Of a stretch of 64,000 nucleotides of DNA, positions 48,621 through 62,618 are shown piece by piece; position 1 is the stretch's first letter, and each line of letters opens with the position of its first letter. Source of the DNA: Stichopus chloronotus (taxonomy: Eukaryota > Echinodermata > Holothuroidea > Aspidochirotida > Stichopodidae); NCBI GenBank assembly GCA_021234535.1, contig CM037846.1:14272150-14336149 (forward strand). Direction: 5' to 3'. The notes beneath the pieces are model-generated. The model was not told the origin of the DNA, searched no databases, and saw only the letters and a program-made list of their open reading frames with translations. The position numbers and the translations under genes are program-made.

Positions 48621-48950
48621 CTAATATTTTGCAAAAACATTATCATGGTAGGCTTCCGTGGGTATAAATAAAGGGAGAGGTGTTCCGCTTTCCAAATCCT
48701 GTGAATATGTAAGGTGGTTTGGACGAAAACTGCACTTTTTTTGTGATATGTGAAGCAAATTTAGGCATATGTTTAAGAAATCCTGTTTTTCTGTGCCTAT
48801 GTTGGATTTGATAGGCTGGTCAAACAAATATCTGTGAAACTTCAAACAAGCCGCAATTGTGACGCGTGTTGATTGACAGCTCAAACATGTAAAGCTACCA
48901 AAGACTCTGAATTCTACTGGAACAATAGCCTGACAATAGATGACAGGTGA
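48621..48950 (-). pseudogene. Exon-like ORF, core A2 (frameshifted)
   Basis: Counterpart of 8096-8440. An extra T in the T-run near 48737 shifts the frame after HISQK. Confidence 0.25.
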
Positions 48951-49780
48951 GGAAGTAACTGGCGTTGAATGTTTCAGTTAGTTAAGTGGAATACCAAGCA
49001 CTGGACACACGTTTATCCTGCTGAATTATTCCAGTTGGGAAATCTTATATCATTGTAAGTGACAGCCTTACACTTATTGTGTGTTTATCTTCTATCTTCC
49101 CTGTATCATTATTTCTCTCTAGGCTAAGTTTTATGTCTCATTAGCTGCGGAGAGACATAGAGATTTATTGTATATTTTAGTGAGAAGGACATGGATCTAG
49201 GTATGACCAACATGACTGGTTTTCATTTGTTTATGTGAAGGCCTAAGTGTAAGAAATAATGGAGTGGAGTTAATGCCACAGTAGTCCTTTTGTAATTTGC
49301 AAGATTTGGTAATTTGTCTTCGTGTTGTTTCTGTTACGTCTTCGTATGTCAGAAGAATACGGCTAATTCTTTTATAAATGCAAATGACTAATCTGGGCTT
49401 TTACTGTTTGCCTAGTTTGTTTTGTAGGTCTCTTCCGCCATAGAGTCAAGGGCCCAGACTGCAAAATAGTAACTTTCTGAATGCTCTCATAATCTCTAGT
49501 CGTCTTTATTTTTCTTTACTTTTTCCGAGTCCACTTGTAGGGCCGTATCCCCCCACCCCTCCCTTTTTATCACAAAATATTCCAGCTGGAGTATCGTTGC
49601 ATGTGTATAATGTTTTTGTTATTTGAAGTTTTAGTTAGCAAGTATTATATGCTTCCTTGGACAAGGAATACAGAAACTAATCATTCACTCTGTTTCTTAT
49701 GAGTGTGTGGGGTTGCCTTACGGATTGAGCGTTTGCTACATCAGTGGTTTAATCCTATTTTCCTCCTTGTATTCTTGTCC

Positions 49781-49848
49781 TGTGCAACGGCCAAACGGTG
49801 AACACTGTCGTTCCATGATCTCAAGGTCCCGGGTTCGAGACCAACACA
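49781..49848 (+). ncRNA. tRNA-like SINE head, core A2
   Basis: Copy of 9269-9337; B box at 49830-49840. Confidence 0.4.
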
Positions 49849-49933
49849 GCAGTACAGAGGAAACTTGATTTTCGTTTTGAAGCAGATGTTTTCATGTTAT
49901 CATTAAGTATTAGTTCAAACTTGTAATTTAATA

Positions 49934-50306
49934 GCTGACGTGGTGGCTATGCACTATAAGGGGCGGACGAAAGACTCCTGCTCTGCTGGTCATTGAAACC
50001 GTGCTAGGGTTCAAGGCACATCCGGGCTACAATGGTCCGGTGGTGGTATGGTACTTTTTGCGGCCTAGGATCCCGTGCCATGTCTCCCTTGACGTCGTAA
50101 AAGAACCCGGAAGGATGCGAGGAGGGTCGGTCAAAGGTCGACCAGAAGCGTACTAGGTGGCGTGAGGTGAATCCATGCAACTCGGCCAGAGGGTTGAAAG
50201 GCTCTTTGCGTCCGGCATGTGTGCTGCCCATAGTCCACTGAACACGTGGCCCAATGAGGCGTGTTCTTCTAGATATGCATCCTACGGAAGCCTATAAAGA
50301 CCATTG
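49934..50306. mobile_element. GC-rich SINE-like block, core A2
   Basis: Copy of 9423-9795. One extra C near 50281 shortens the spurious minus-strand frame. Confidence 0.4.
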
Positions 50307-52905
50307 AAGATTTTTAGTCTTTTTTGTTATTATATATTCGATTGGCGCCATCAACTTCTTAAATCGTGGCGGCCTCGCATGTTACAGAATTGTTGAAATG
50401 GCAAACAAGAAATATTTGAAAAATTTCAGTACCAACACTCATGTAACAAACTCATGACGTTTCAAGATTTCTTACTGTAATAAAACTGATTATTAGGCAA
50501 ACAATGCCATACTTATCTTTCCTCTATCTGTGAAGGAAACAGTACAATTCTGATACTAGACATCAATAATTAGCATTCAAACAATCTTGCTGAAATTCAA
50601 TTTAAAATTAACTTTCCTCGATAGCATTAGTTATATTTTCTTTGTAATGGTGGTCTTACAAAAAAATATCCTTGGGATGCATATGCAGTTCCATTGTGTA
50701 TATAAAATTACGTGTCTTACTCAGTGGTAAATATGTCACATAATGTCAACACAGCTAATCACAACAGTGAAGCATAACCCTATCATTAAATTCTGAACTT
50801 AACATATCCTTAGTCTCTTGGCTAACGCGTTACATATACGTCCACCATTTGATATACTAGTATTGGTTACAACCATACAGAGCGATCCCTGCTTTTGGTA
50901 CAACAAATTGACAACCATAAGACGCTAGAACGACACACCACATTTTGCTCTTTTACAGATTCAGCTTTATCTTTTATCCGTTGAGTTAAAATACCACCAA
51001 AACTAAATAAGAAAAAGCAGAAAAGAAATCAACAATCAGCTACTTTAGGAATTATTCCTTTGTGCTTTGAATAACCGTCAGGCTTACCGTGTTTTCAAAT
51101 CACATGAACCTTCATTGAACACTACTTATTAGACAGGTGATTGGAGGATTTGTTTCATTTTAATTGAGAGTCTGAAAAAGGCACAGGCAAAAATAAGCGG
51201 GATGTTTTTTTTTTTCTTAAATGCGATTCAGTCATTGGTTGTCAAGAGTCTTGAATCGTTTATTTTTTTGTTTGGTTGACTTTCTGCATTCATGCTCTGA
51301 ATTGCTGAAGTATTAAGAACAATTATTAAAAGCAGTTTATTGTCTTCAGCATATTACTAGTTGTAACTGGTGAATAGTCCTGTGGATAAGCGCTTCCTGT
51401 GTGTAATGTGTGCATGTGTGTGTTGATGTTATGACACATTCGTATACTGCAAATAGGTTTAGGCTACTGAAGAAACGCGTTGGTCCATATGGGAAGGAAA
51501 CATTCGATTTGGTTCCATGGTTTTCTTTTCTTTCGACTGGTCCGATGGTGAGAAGAAAGTCACATTCTATGTGCATGTCCTTCTACATCATCTACAATGC
51601 ATCAAAATAACTAAACTATACAGAATATGGAACTTTTGAAAAGTTCACTTTCAGAGACAATGTTAGCGAAGACGTTAATAGACAATAAATAATAAAAATG
51701 GAAAACAAGAATTTGGTCGCATTTAATTAAATATTCTTATCTAGTGTTTTGCAAAGTGATAAAACTATAGACCAAATGCTAAAATTTCACTGTGAAAATG
51801 AGAAAGAGATATCTTTCAGTATTTTTTTAGTTGTGGGTTTATGAAGCGTCTGGTCTGGTTGACTTTTTTCAACACTTTCAGCTCTGGTGTAACAGTGCCT
51901 TCAGTTTAAGTCACTAAAGTTAATGTTCATGAATATAGAATATTTTATGGCTACTAAAATGTAGAAATGTGTCACTGGACTATGCATGACATGAATGTAA
52001 ATTAGATGTTGGGGCAGGTAACTCTGTTTATGCTTGATGTTGTGTAATACTGCAATCAGCTTTTATAAGCTGATATTACTCAACTTTCATACTGCCAGAA
52101 TATTAAATCCCACATTGTTGTAATGACTGGCATAGTTGTACCCACTTCACTCCGTGCACTGTATTCATGTTACATTACATTTTTCATTCCCTCTCCTCAT
52201 TCACAGTGCACGTGATACTTTAACTTCTTTCAGAGAAAGGACAACAAGTGTTTACAAAAAATCAAGTTACATCAAATTTCACTACATTTGTTTTCTCCCA
52301 ACAAATGTAGTAGAAGGGACAAGATCTTTTCTCATGTTACATTATTTTGTAACTGTATAGTAACATATAATGTTTTTCCAAAAATAGAGAAAAAAATAGA
52401 CACATGATATTGAGCCTGCATCAACACTCTGAGTACACAAGGGTATGATAAATTTACTTAATTATTAAAACAGGAAAAATGCCTGTTTTTCATACTGTGA
52501 GGAAATTTCTCCATAAAATGTTTATATTGACTGCCTTGTGTGTATTGACTATTTTTGTGAGGTAATACTGGCCAACTCAAGTTACATGTCATGATCAAAT
52601 TAGCTGTATGTTAACTATTGGGCTTGATGCATACAGTACTTAGACTCTTCAACATCAGAACTATTTGAGACCAGCCTAATTTGAGTCATCCTTTTGGCTA
52701 TGGTAGTAGAAGAAAGGAAACAATTGGGACACATAGACCAACTTAATAGCATTTTCCTTCATGTAGTATAGAGCATAACCTATAGCACATGACATGTACA
52801 CTACACGTAGTGACCATGGGTTGAGATGCAGTGAGTGTGTTTTGAAGACCTTCCTTTGAAAAATGTTTTGCATATTAAAAGTCAAATGTTGTACACTTCT
52901 TGTAC

Positions 52906-53529
52906 TTAACGGGGAAATCAGGGTTTATTTCACAATTTATTTCACTACAATTCCCCACCGGTATCGTACAATGAGTTATAACTAACAAATATGATTAAGA
53001 TTATCTCAAAACATGTGGACAATTTTGACAAACGAGTCAAATTCGCAAAAAATCGGTGAAAAACTCCGAAAGTCTGTAATATCCATATTCATCGAATCAA
53101 ATATGAATATTCAATACTATCGCTTTTCCAAGGTTTGAGGAGGTGTGACTGAACAATTTCATACGTAGCCTTCATGTGCTGTATGTATCATCAACTATCA
53201 CTAAACTCTTGTTTACTTAGCATTGCGCAATGCACGAACATCATGGGAACCGTAAACATTCGGTTATGTTTATTCATATAACGTCTTCTCAGTCTTACGC
53301 TGTGATTGGTCATCGTATAGAGGAGGCTCTCTTGTCTTGTACATGAACGTTTATTTTTTGTACCCGACAAATATTAAGAGTTCGTATTCCACAGTAACTT
53401 ACGCAACAATTACTTTTTCCTCTACCTTCAAACACCTCCCCAACGTCTCTATATTTCGATGAAAAATCAGTTTAGAAAGAAAAATCAACTAAAGGTGGAT
53501 TTCTCAGTCAAACCCTGATTTCCCTTTAA
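52906..53529 (-). mobile_element. TTAA-flanked MITE, core A2 right copy (inverted)
   Basis: As 12405-13029, full length. Confidence 0.8.
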
Positions 53530-53652
53530 TTAACTTGTCTAACCGTGGTTTTAGCCTGAGAGACAGTGCTCAAACTCAGCTGTTAGTTTACTGCTGTTTT
53601 GGGCTAATGACTTGTAAAAGAGTTGTATACATTTTAGACTTGCAGGAATTGT

Positions 53653-53931
53653 TCAGCCTATCCAAACTTTGTTGGCCTGAGACTGTTCTTTGTCTGATAC
53701 TGTATCTATATCTGGGGACACATTGTAAGGAGAAGAAACAGTTGTCATACTAAAATGGATGCTATGGACCAGCTGATTTCGAAAATATCCGAAACAAAAT
53801 TCATTAAGGGGTTGGAGCTTTTGTTCAAAAAGTAGTTTGACACATAAACCATATTGTCGGTGTGCTGCCCTATGGTGAAGCCATTGAGATACTGGGTTAT
53901 GTATTAGATTATGTACATTTCTTCGATGCAT
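53653..53931 (-). CDS. Unrecognised ORF, core A2
   Basis: Encodes the same 92 residues as 13153-13431. Confidence 0.2.
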   Translation of the reverse strand: MHRRNVHNLIHNPVSQWLHHRAAHRQYGLCVKLLFEQKLQPLNEFCFGYFRNQLVHSIHFSMTTVSSPYNVSPDIDTVSDKEQSQANKVWIG

Positions 53932-54487
53932 GCGCTAGTTAGTATACTCACTGGAAAATTACTAGGCTTGGTTTGTTCTCTTCTTTTTCCTGACGAATAC
54001 TGGCTACTTTCAATTTCATGAATATGAACCAAAGACTGAATGACTGTTCTTAATGTTAGTAGCTAGTACAGAGCTAACGATGGAAGTTTAGGCTATGTTT
54101 GTTATTTCTATTAAGTCAAATCTGCTAAAAAATGTTATCCTTGTGGTGAATGTATTTTCATACAGGATCAGGGTTTTGTTGTTTCCTCAATGTTTGTCTG
54201 TACTTTTTATTCACCTAGGCTATCCGCTAATACAGTAACCAGGATTGATGGCATGACGTAATGTCCCCATCTAGCCCAGGTCAGAAGTTTCCTCTCATTT
54301 ACCAAGTCCCCAACAAGAATGTAGGTACAATCGTTACCATGGTAGCATGTATTATCTTCACCTGATAGGTTGCCCTACTATGTGCAATCATGTTAACTCA
54401 TCTGGGAGTTTTGAAAAACCAACATTTTCTCGTAAGCTCAGCGCCAAGAAATAGGGGTGATTTGCGTAGATAGTCCTGTCGTTACTT

Positions 54488-54690
54488 AGCTCCCCCCCCC
54501 CCCTTTTGTTTTGTTCCGTCTAGCCTAATAGTAATCTTTTGTAAATACTGAGTCCCCCCCCCCTTATAAATTCTGAATCCCCTCCTGATAAGTTATTCCT
54601 AGTGTCCAAAAACTGTTGCGACTGCGTCGTCACTCAAAAAAGAGGATATCCAGTCAGTCGGAATTTGTGACCTTCAGCCCCCCCCCCCTT
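54488..54690. repeat. C-homopolymer tracts, core A2
   Basis: Three C-runs, with lengths unlike those of A1 and B1. Confidence 0.8.
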
Positions 54691-54699
54691 CAACTGTGA

Positions 54700-55530
54700 C
54701 CCTAGTTACCGCCCTGATGACATCAATCGTGATACTAAACAGCTATATGAAACAAATATATAACTCGAAATTACTTCTATCGGCACCCTTATTAAATAGA
54801 AAAAATACAGATTTCAAGAAGTCTGTGATTTTACCTTAAAATAGATATTTTTTTTACGTTTTCGGGAAACGTAGGAGTCTAATTAAACGTTACTTGTTTC
54901 GTCGAAATTGTTCGGTGAGAGGCATCCATCCTAAAAAAAGAAATGATATGGTGCATTTTTTTTTCTTCTTTAAGTGTCCACAATGTTAGAGTATTTGTAA
55001 TATTTGAACGACGTTGATTATATCATTACATATGAAGAGACCTACAAGAAGCCTAAAACTTAGTTGATGACGTCATCAATACTATTAAATGTAATAATAA
55101 CCAAAACATTACATTTAACATTTACAATTACAAACAAAATGTATCATATTTGAATGTATTTTTTGTTTCTCTTGAATTAGGATGCCGATATCTCCACACA
55201 CTAGTCCTGGTCTTCGCTCAGAACGTCAACATACTTTTCATTTTAAAATGTTTTTCCTGTTAAATTAGAGACAATTTCGAGCTTTCCATCCATTCATATT
55301 GACTTATGATGTCAATTTACGTAATAGAGACTTTAGTTATGATGAAAAGTTCAACAACTTGTCTCTATTTTTATTTAACTACTTCGGATTTATCCTTACC
55401 TAAATGTAAGAATTAGGCATATATGTTCCATACGTTCGCCCTCCTTTTCGTTCAGAATATCAACAAACATCTCATTTTAAAATATTGTTTCTCACATATC
55501 AAACGTACTTGTTGTGTTTGGATTGAGACA
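54700..55530 (+). repeat. Diverged inverted satellite monomers (core A2, right)
   Basis: As 34780-35600; CRE palindrome at 55064-55079. The second exon-like segment reads MFHTFALLFVQNINKH at about 55423. Confidence 0.7.
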
Positions 55531-56089
55531 AGGTCTCTTTGTTTTGTATGTATGCCCTACGTGGTATTGTTTGATATATACACAGGACAACTCAGACATT
55601 TCCTGGAGCCGGTGCAACATCACTTGGACTTTCTTGGTAGTTTCTCTTTCCGTCGTTCTTTGCATTTCTTTTGATATTGCTCCGTCAAATAATTATTGCA
55701 GTATTTTCCCCGTTTGATTTGATTCATTTTTGGCCCGTTTTTTTTTTTTTGGAGTACGGTGAACCATCAGTTTCATTGAAAAAGTGTGCATTTTAACGGT
55801 AAACCGTCGTCAAATCATTGGTGAACCGTTAAAGATGATGAAGCTCTATCACACTATTGCACCGAGAGGCTTTCCAAGTAACCTTCAACGGGTTTTCCTG
55901 TACACAGTGTATTCTTTCTTAGAACTGGTAATATCATACAACATTTCCAACATCACATGACATGACAAATTATAAGTAGTATTCAGAGTTTATAACACTC
56001 ATTCAGCCTGTTTTCTGTTAATAGTAAAATTAGCAAAAGCAGCACCACACGGTTTAATCCAATTCCATTATCTTCATTTTATTAAAGGG

Positions 56090-59000
56090 TTGACTCTGAT
56101 TAAACGTTGCCAATTTCAAGAAATTGTTAAGTGAGAGGACTTGCTTCAGATATCATGGTACATTCCCTCCCTCCGTTAAGCTTTACATGATGTTGTATAC
56201 ATTATAAAATTTTAGTAGAATTAATAACGTCATTCTTGAACTTTTAAGCGATTTTCAGGCTTTCACACTTAAATAATCGTTATATCTCAACGTTAGAAAT
56301 GAAGTCTCAAAGTTTCCAAAATCGCGTCAATCCAGTCGATTTTGGCTTAATTCTGACATTTTGGTATGGATGTAGTCTTATGGTTTAATAAAAGTAGAGG
56401 CAAATTGATGATTTTTTTCATTATCACCAAAGTCTTCAATATCGCCTAAAGTGACATCATAAGTCAATATAAATGTTTTCAAAGCTCGAACTTGTCTCTA
56501 TTTTAAGAGGAAAACCTTTTTAAACAGGATGTTTGTTTACATTCTGAAGAAGAGGGCGACTGTATGGACGACATCGGCATCCTTATTCAAGACAAAAAAA
56601 TAGTCGTACACGTTTGAAGATAACTTTTGCTTTTACCTAAAAAGGGACTGTTTCGACATTTTATTGAACAGGTGAACTCTGATTAAACGTTGCCAATATC
56701 CAGAAATTTTATAGTGAAATGACCTTCTTTAGCTAATATGGTACATTCCCTCTTTTACGCTTTACACGATGTTATGGGTATTATAAAATTTTACTAGTAT
56801 TGATGACGTCATTCTTGAACTTTTAATCGCTTTTTAGTCCTATACTCGTAAATAATCGTTATACCTCAACGTTACAAATAAAATTTCAAAGTTTGAAAAA
56901 TCTCGCCAATCCAATCGATTTTGGCTTAATTTTGAGATTTCGGTAAGGGTATAGTCTGATGGTTTAATAAAAAATAGAGGCAAATTGATGATTTTTTTCA
57001 ACCTCACCAAAGTCTTCAATATCGCATAAAGTGACATCATAAGTCAATATAAATGTTTTCAAAGCTCGAACTTGTCTCTATTTTAAGAGGAAAACCTTTT
57101 TAAAAAGATGGTTTCTTTACATTCTGAAGAAGAAGAGGGCGACTGTATGGACGATATCGGCATCCTTATTCAAGAGAAAATAGTCCTACACGTTTGAAGA
57201 TATGTTTTCCTTTTACCTAAAAAGGGACTGTTTCGACATATTATTGAACAGTGAACTCTGATTAAACGTTGCCAATATCCAGAAATTTTATAGTGAAATG
57301 ACCTTCTTTAGCTAACATGGTACATTCCCTCTTTTACGCTTTACACGATGTTATGGGTATTATAAAATTTTACTAGTATTGATGACGTCATTCTTGAACT
57401 TTGAGGCTCTTTTTAGTCCTATACTCGTAAATAATCGTTATACCTCAACGTTACAAATAAAATTTCAAAGTTTGAAAAATCTCGCCAATCCAGTCGATTT
57501 TGGCTTAATTTTGAGATTTCGGTAAGGGTATAGTCTTATGGTTTAATAAAAAATAGAGGCAAATTGATGATTTTTTCCAACCTCACCAAAGTCTTCAATA
57601 TCGCCTAAAGTGACATCATAAGTCAATATAAATGTTTTCAAAGCTCGAACTTGTCTCTATTTTAAGAGGAAAACCTTTTTAAAAAGATGGTTTCTTTACA
57701 TTCTGAAGAAGAAGAGGGCGACTGTATAGACGATATCGGCATCCTTATTCAAGAGAAAATAGTCCTACACGTTTGAAGATATGTTTTCCTTTTACCTAAA
57801 AAGGGACTGTTTCGACATATTATTGAACTGTGAACTCTGATTAAACGTTGCCAATATCCAGAAATTTTGTGGTGAAATGACCTTCTTTAGCTAATATGGT
57901 ACATTCCCTCTTTTACGCTTTACACGATGTTATGGGTATTATAAAATTTTACTGGTATTGATGACGTCATTCTTGAACTTTTAGACGCTTTTTAGTCCTA
58001 TACTCGTGAATAATCGTTATATCTCAACATTAGAAAGAAAATTTTAAAGTTTCAAAAATCTCGCCAATCCAGTCGATTTTGGCTTAATTTTGAGATTTCG
58101 GTAAGGGTATAGTCTTATGGTTTAATAAAAAATAGAGGCAAATTGATGATTTTTTTCATACCTCACCAAAGTCTTCAATATCGCCTAAAGTGACATCATA
58201 AGTCAATATAAATGTTTTCAAAGCTCGAACTTGTCTCTATTTTAAGAGGAAAACCTTTTTAAAAAGATGTTTGTTTACATTCTGAAGAAGAAGAGGGCGA
58301 CTGTATGGACGATATCGGCATCCTTATTCAAGAGAAAATAGTCGTACACGTTTGAAGATAACTTTTTCTTTTACCTAAAAAGGGACTGTTTCGACATTTT
58401 ATTGAACGGTGAACTCTGATTAAACGTTGCCAATATCCAGAAATTTTGTGGTGAAATGACCTTCTTTAGCTAATATGGTACATTCCCTCTTTTACGCTTT
58501 ACACGATGTTATGGGTATTATAAAATTTTAGTAGTATTGATGACGTCATTCTTGAACTTTTAGGCGCTTTTTAGTCCTATACTCGTAAATAATCGTTATA
58601 CCTCAACGTTACAAATAAAATTTCAAAGTTTGAAAAATCTCGCCAATCCAATCGATTTTGGCTTAATTTTGAGATTTCGGTAAGGGTATAGTCTTATGGT
58701 TTAATAAAAAATAGAGGCAAATTGATGATTTTTTTCAACCTCACCAAAGTCTTCAATATCGCATAAAGTGACATCATAAGTCAATATAAATGTTTTCAAA
58801 GCTCGAACTTGTCTCTATTTTAAGAGGAAAACCTTTTTAAAAAGAAGGTTTCTTTACATTCTGAAGAAGAAGAGGGCGACTGTATGGACGATATCGGCAT
58901 CCTTATTCAAGAGAAAATAGTCGTACACGTTTGAAGATAACTTTTGCTTTTACCTAAAAAAGGAATGTTTCGACATTTTATTGAACGGTGAACTCTGATT

Positions 59001-60591
59001 AAACGTTGCCAATATCCAGAAATTTTTAAGTGAAATGAATATCTTCAGCTAGTATGGTACATTCCCTCTTTTAAGCTTAACGCAGTTTTGTGGGTATAAT
59101 AAAATTTTAGTAGTATTAATGACGTCATTCTCGAACTTTTAATCGCTTTTTAGTCCTATACTCGTAAATAATCGTTATATCTCAACATTAGAAATAAAAT
59201 TTATAAGTTTGAAAAATCTCGTCAATCCAGTCGATTTTGGCTTAATTTTGAGATTTCGGTAAGGGTATAGTCTTATGGTTTAATAAAAAATAGAGGCAAA
59301 TTGATGATTTTTTTCAACCTCACCAAAGTCTTCAATATCGCCTAAAGTGACATCATAATTCAATATAAATGTTTTCAAAGCTCGAACTTGTCCCTATTTT
59401 AAGAGGAAAACCTTGTTAAAAAGGATGTTTGTTTACATTATAAAGAAGAAGAGGGCGACTGTATGGACGAAATCGGCATCCTTATTCAAGAGAAAATAGT
59501 CGTACACGTTTGAAGATAACTTTTGCTTTTACCTAAAAAGGGACTGTTTCGACATTTTATTGAACGGTGAACTCTGATTAAACGTTGCCAATATCCAGAA
59601 ATTTTGTATTGAAATGACCTTCTTTAGATAATATGGTACATTCCCTCTTTTACGCTTTACACGATGTTATTGGTATTATAAAATTTTAGTAGTATTAATG
59701 ACGTCATTCTTGAACTTTTAGCGCTTTTTAGTCCTATACTCGTAAATAATCGTTATATCTCAACATTAGAAATAAAATTTATAAGTTTGAAAAATCTCGT
59801 CAATCCAGTCGATTTTGGCTTAATTTTGAGATTTCGGTAAGGGTATAGTCTTATGGTTTAATAAAAAATAGAGGCAAATTGATGATTTTTTTCAACCTCA
59901 CCAAAGTCTTCAATATCGCCTAAAGTGACATCATAATTCAATATAAATGTTTTCAAAGCTCGAACTTGTCCCTATTTTAAGAGGAAAACCTTGTTAAAAA
60001 GGATGTTTGTTTACATTATAAAGAAGAAGAGGGCGACTGTATGGACGAAATCGGCATCCTTATTCAAGAGAAAATAGTCGTACACGTTTGAAGATAACTT
60101 TTGCTTTTACCTAAAAAGGGACTGTTTCGACATTTTATTGAACGGTGAACTCTGATTAAACGTTGCCAATATCCAGAAATTTTTAAGTGAAATGAATATC
60201 TTCAGCTAGTATGGTACATTCCCTCTTTTAAGCTTAACGCAGTTTTGTGGGTATAATAAAATTTTAGTAGTATTAATGACGTCATTCTCGAACTTTTAAT
60301 CGCTTTTTAGTCCTATACTCGTAAATAATCGTTATATCTCAACATTAGAAATAAAATTTCAAAGTCTGATAAATCTCGTCAATCCAATCGACTTTGGCTG
60401 AATTCTGTGATTTCAGTAAAGGTGTAGTCTTATAGTTTACTAAAAAATAGAGGCAAATTGATGATTTTTTTCATCATCATTAATGTCTTCAATATTGCGT
60501 AAAGTTTGATGTTTGTTGAAATTCTTAAAGAAGACCTCGGCGACTGTATGGACGATATCGGCATCCTTATTCAAGAGAAAAATAGTCGTAC
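56090..60591 (-). repeat. Satellite array 4, regular 578-bp monomers
   Basis: About 7.8 monomers, all full length, most with an intact TGACGTCA (for example 56804-56811). Two adjacent monomers near 59150-60060 are almost identical (shared TTTATAAGTTTG, GACGAAATCGG and CATAATTCAA), indicating a recent single-monomer duplication. Confidence 0.95.
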
Positions 60592-60700
60592 ATTGATTTT
60601 AATAGCTCAAACTCCTGGTCAGTACAGTATGCTGCTTTGAGACAAAAATTGAAATTTATTTGTGTATATGGCTCTGTTTCATGAACACCACTGTAAAAAG
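60448..60700 (-). pseudogene. Exon-like ORF at satellite/core boundary, copy B2 (frameshifted)
   Basis: Counterpart of 1876-2148. One extra A in AGAGAAAAATAG (near 60580) breaks the frame within FLLNKDAD. Confidence 0.35.
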
Positions 60701-61618
60701 CTGTGCTTGTCAAATAATTATTTTACTTTGCAGTTTCCATATGCCATACACTGTAGCACCATGCATCTCAAGGCATTTCATTTGGAATACAAGGGAGCAA
60801 GGGACAAGACCTATTGTAGAATCCCTCATATAGTAAAGGGTTATTTGGGGGAAATGATGGAAATATGAACAACTAAAACGTTTTCAAAGTTACACTACAG
60901 TGGGCTTATTCAAACTTTAATTAAGTACAGTAAATTGAAGTTTACTGGTGTAGCCTACTTACAGTATGTGTTATTGCATGTGTGTGTAAACTGACGTGAT
61001 GAGCTACCACAGTGTACTACTTGACCTGACATGATTACAGTAGCTTCCTATTGCAACAATACCTTAAACTTACAGCACTGTAAGCAAAACACATAGGCTT
61101 GGGCTTACATAATTCCAGCTTAACATTGTTTAACGTATAGACATATGTGAAATGGGTCAGTAGGTTACACTACAATAAACAGTGCTCATTTGCCCTGTTA
61201 ATTACTATAGCGGTCTTATCTGCACGGCATTGCCCTTCGATTTCGAACAGTCAGAGCTAAAACGTAGCACCAAAATTCTAACCGAATTGTTTCGTGGAAC
61301 TGCTTTGATGTGCATTTGCTACTACTGTACACTACCTATGTCGTTTATTGGTTAAAAAAATAGAACGCTCTTTACTTCTTATCTTTCACACACACCTGGT
61401 TGAAAATTAAACTTTTCCTTTTCACTTTTTTTTTAAAGTTACAGCGATGATGAAACGGTCGGCCGACGCTGCATAGTAGGCCACCTTGCTTTATTTCTTC
61501 TGTACGCAAACCTTCGGTATTTTGTTTTGTAAATTGTGTACATGGAAACGCGGTAGCATATAGCTATCGGAAGGTCCCACTGAATTACACACCAAATTGT
61601 AAAGTGGTGTACGTCACT

Positions 61619-62250
61619 TTAAAGGGGAAATCAGGGTTTGACTGAGAAAATTCACCTTGAGTTGATTTTTCTTTCTAAACTAATTGTTCACCGAAATATA
61701 GAGACGTGGGGAGGTGTTTGAAGGTAGAAGAAACGGTAATTATTGTGTTAATTACTGTTGAATGAGAACTCTTAACATTTGTCGGGTACAAAAAATAAAC
61801 GTTCATGTACAAGACAAGACAGCCTCCTCTATACGATGACCAATCACAGCGTCGGACTGAGATGACGTTATATGAATAAACATAACCAAATGTTCACGGT
61901 TCCCACGCTGTTCGTGCATTGCGCAGTGCTAAGTAAACAACAGTTTAGTGATACTTGATGATACATACAGTACACGTAGGATACGTATGAAACTGTTCAG
62001 CCACACCTCCTCATACCTTGAAAAGGCGATAGTATTGAATATTCATATTTGATTCGATGAATATGGATGTTACTGACCTTCGGAGTTCTTCAATGATTTT
62101 TTTTTGCGAATTTGACTCGTTTGCTCGAAATTGTCCACATGCTTTGAGATAATCTTGATCGTAATGTGTTAGGTTATAACTCATTGTACGATACCGGTGG
62201 GGAATTGTCGTGAAATAAATTGTGAAAATAAACCCTGATTTCCCCTTTAA
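61619..62250 (+). mobile_element. TTAA-flanked MITE, core B2 left copy
   Basis: The left end here, AGGGGAAATCAGGGTTT, is the exact complement of the right end AAACCCTGATTTCCCCT, so this is the best-preserved terminal inverted repeat in the window. Confidence 0.85.
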
Positions 62251-62618
62251 ATTGAGTTACCACTCAATATTAACGGCAAGGTCGTAGCTACCTGCAACCC
62301 ATCCAAAACCCAAACCTATGTTAAAATGAAAAAAAAAATCACCCCTTTAAAAAAAACAATTAGCATATTTAAAAGGAAAGGTAGCTGAATAGGTAGCTGA
62401 ATAAGTGAAATCCACTCACAAGTTGAAATATTCTTCACTTGCATTTACACCTCTCTGTCCCTTTTATCAGGGGACTCCTTATGGATACAGCTGCGAAGTT
62501 TCATTGATGTACAGAATGTTTACTTTTGTGCCATAGAAACATGAAAGTAGAAGTCTAACTCCTCAAGATATCTGTCATGCAGTCTCCCTGATCTTTACAC
62601 CATATTAGTTTGAAATCC

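Larger units (their letters stand above)
42539..56086. repeat. Core A2
   Basis: The most complete core: it lacks both the B1 deletions and the A1 deletion. It is A-type through most of its length, but several positions between about 54085 and 54300 carry B1 variants. Stretches not listed are the same unannotated sequence as A1. Confidence 0.9.
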
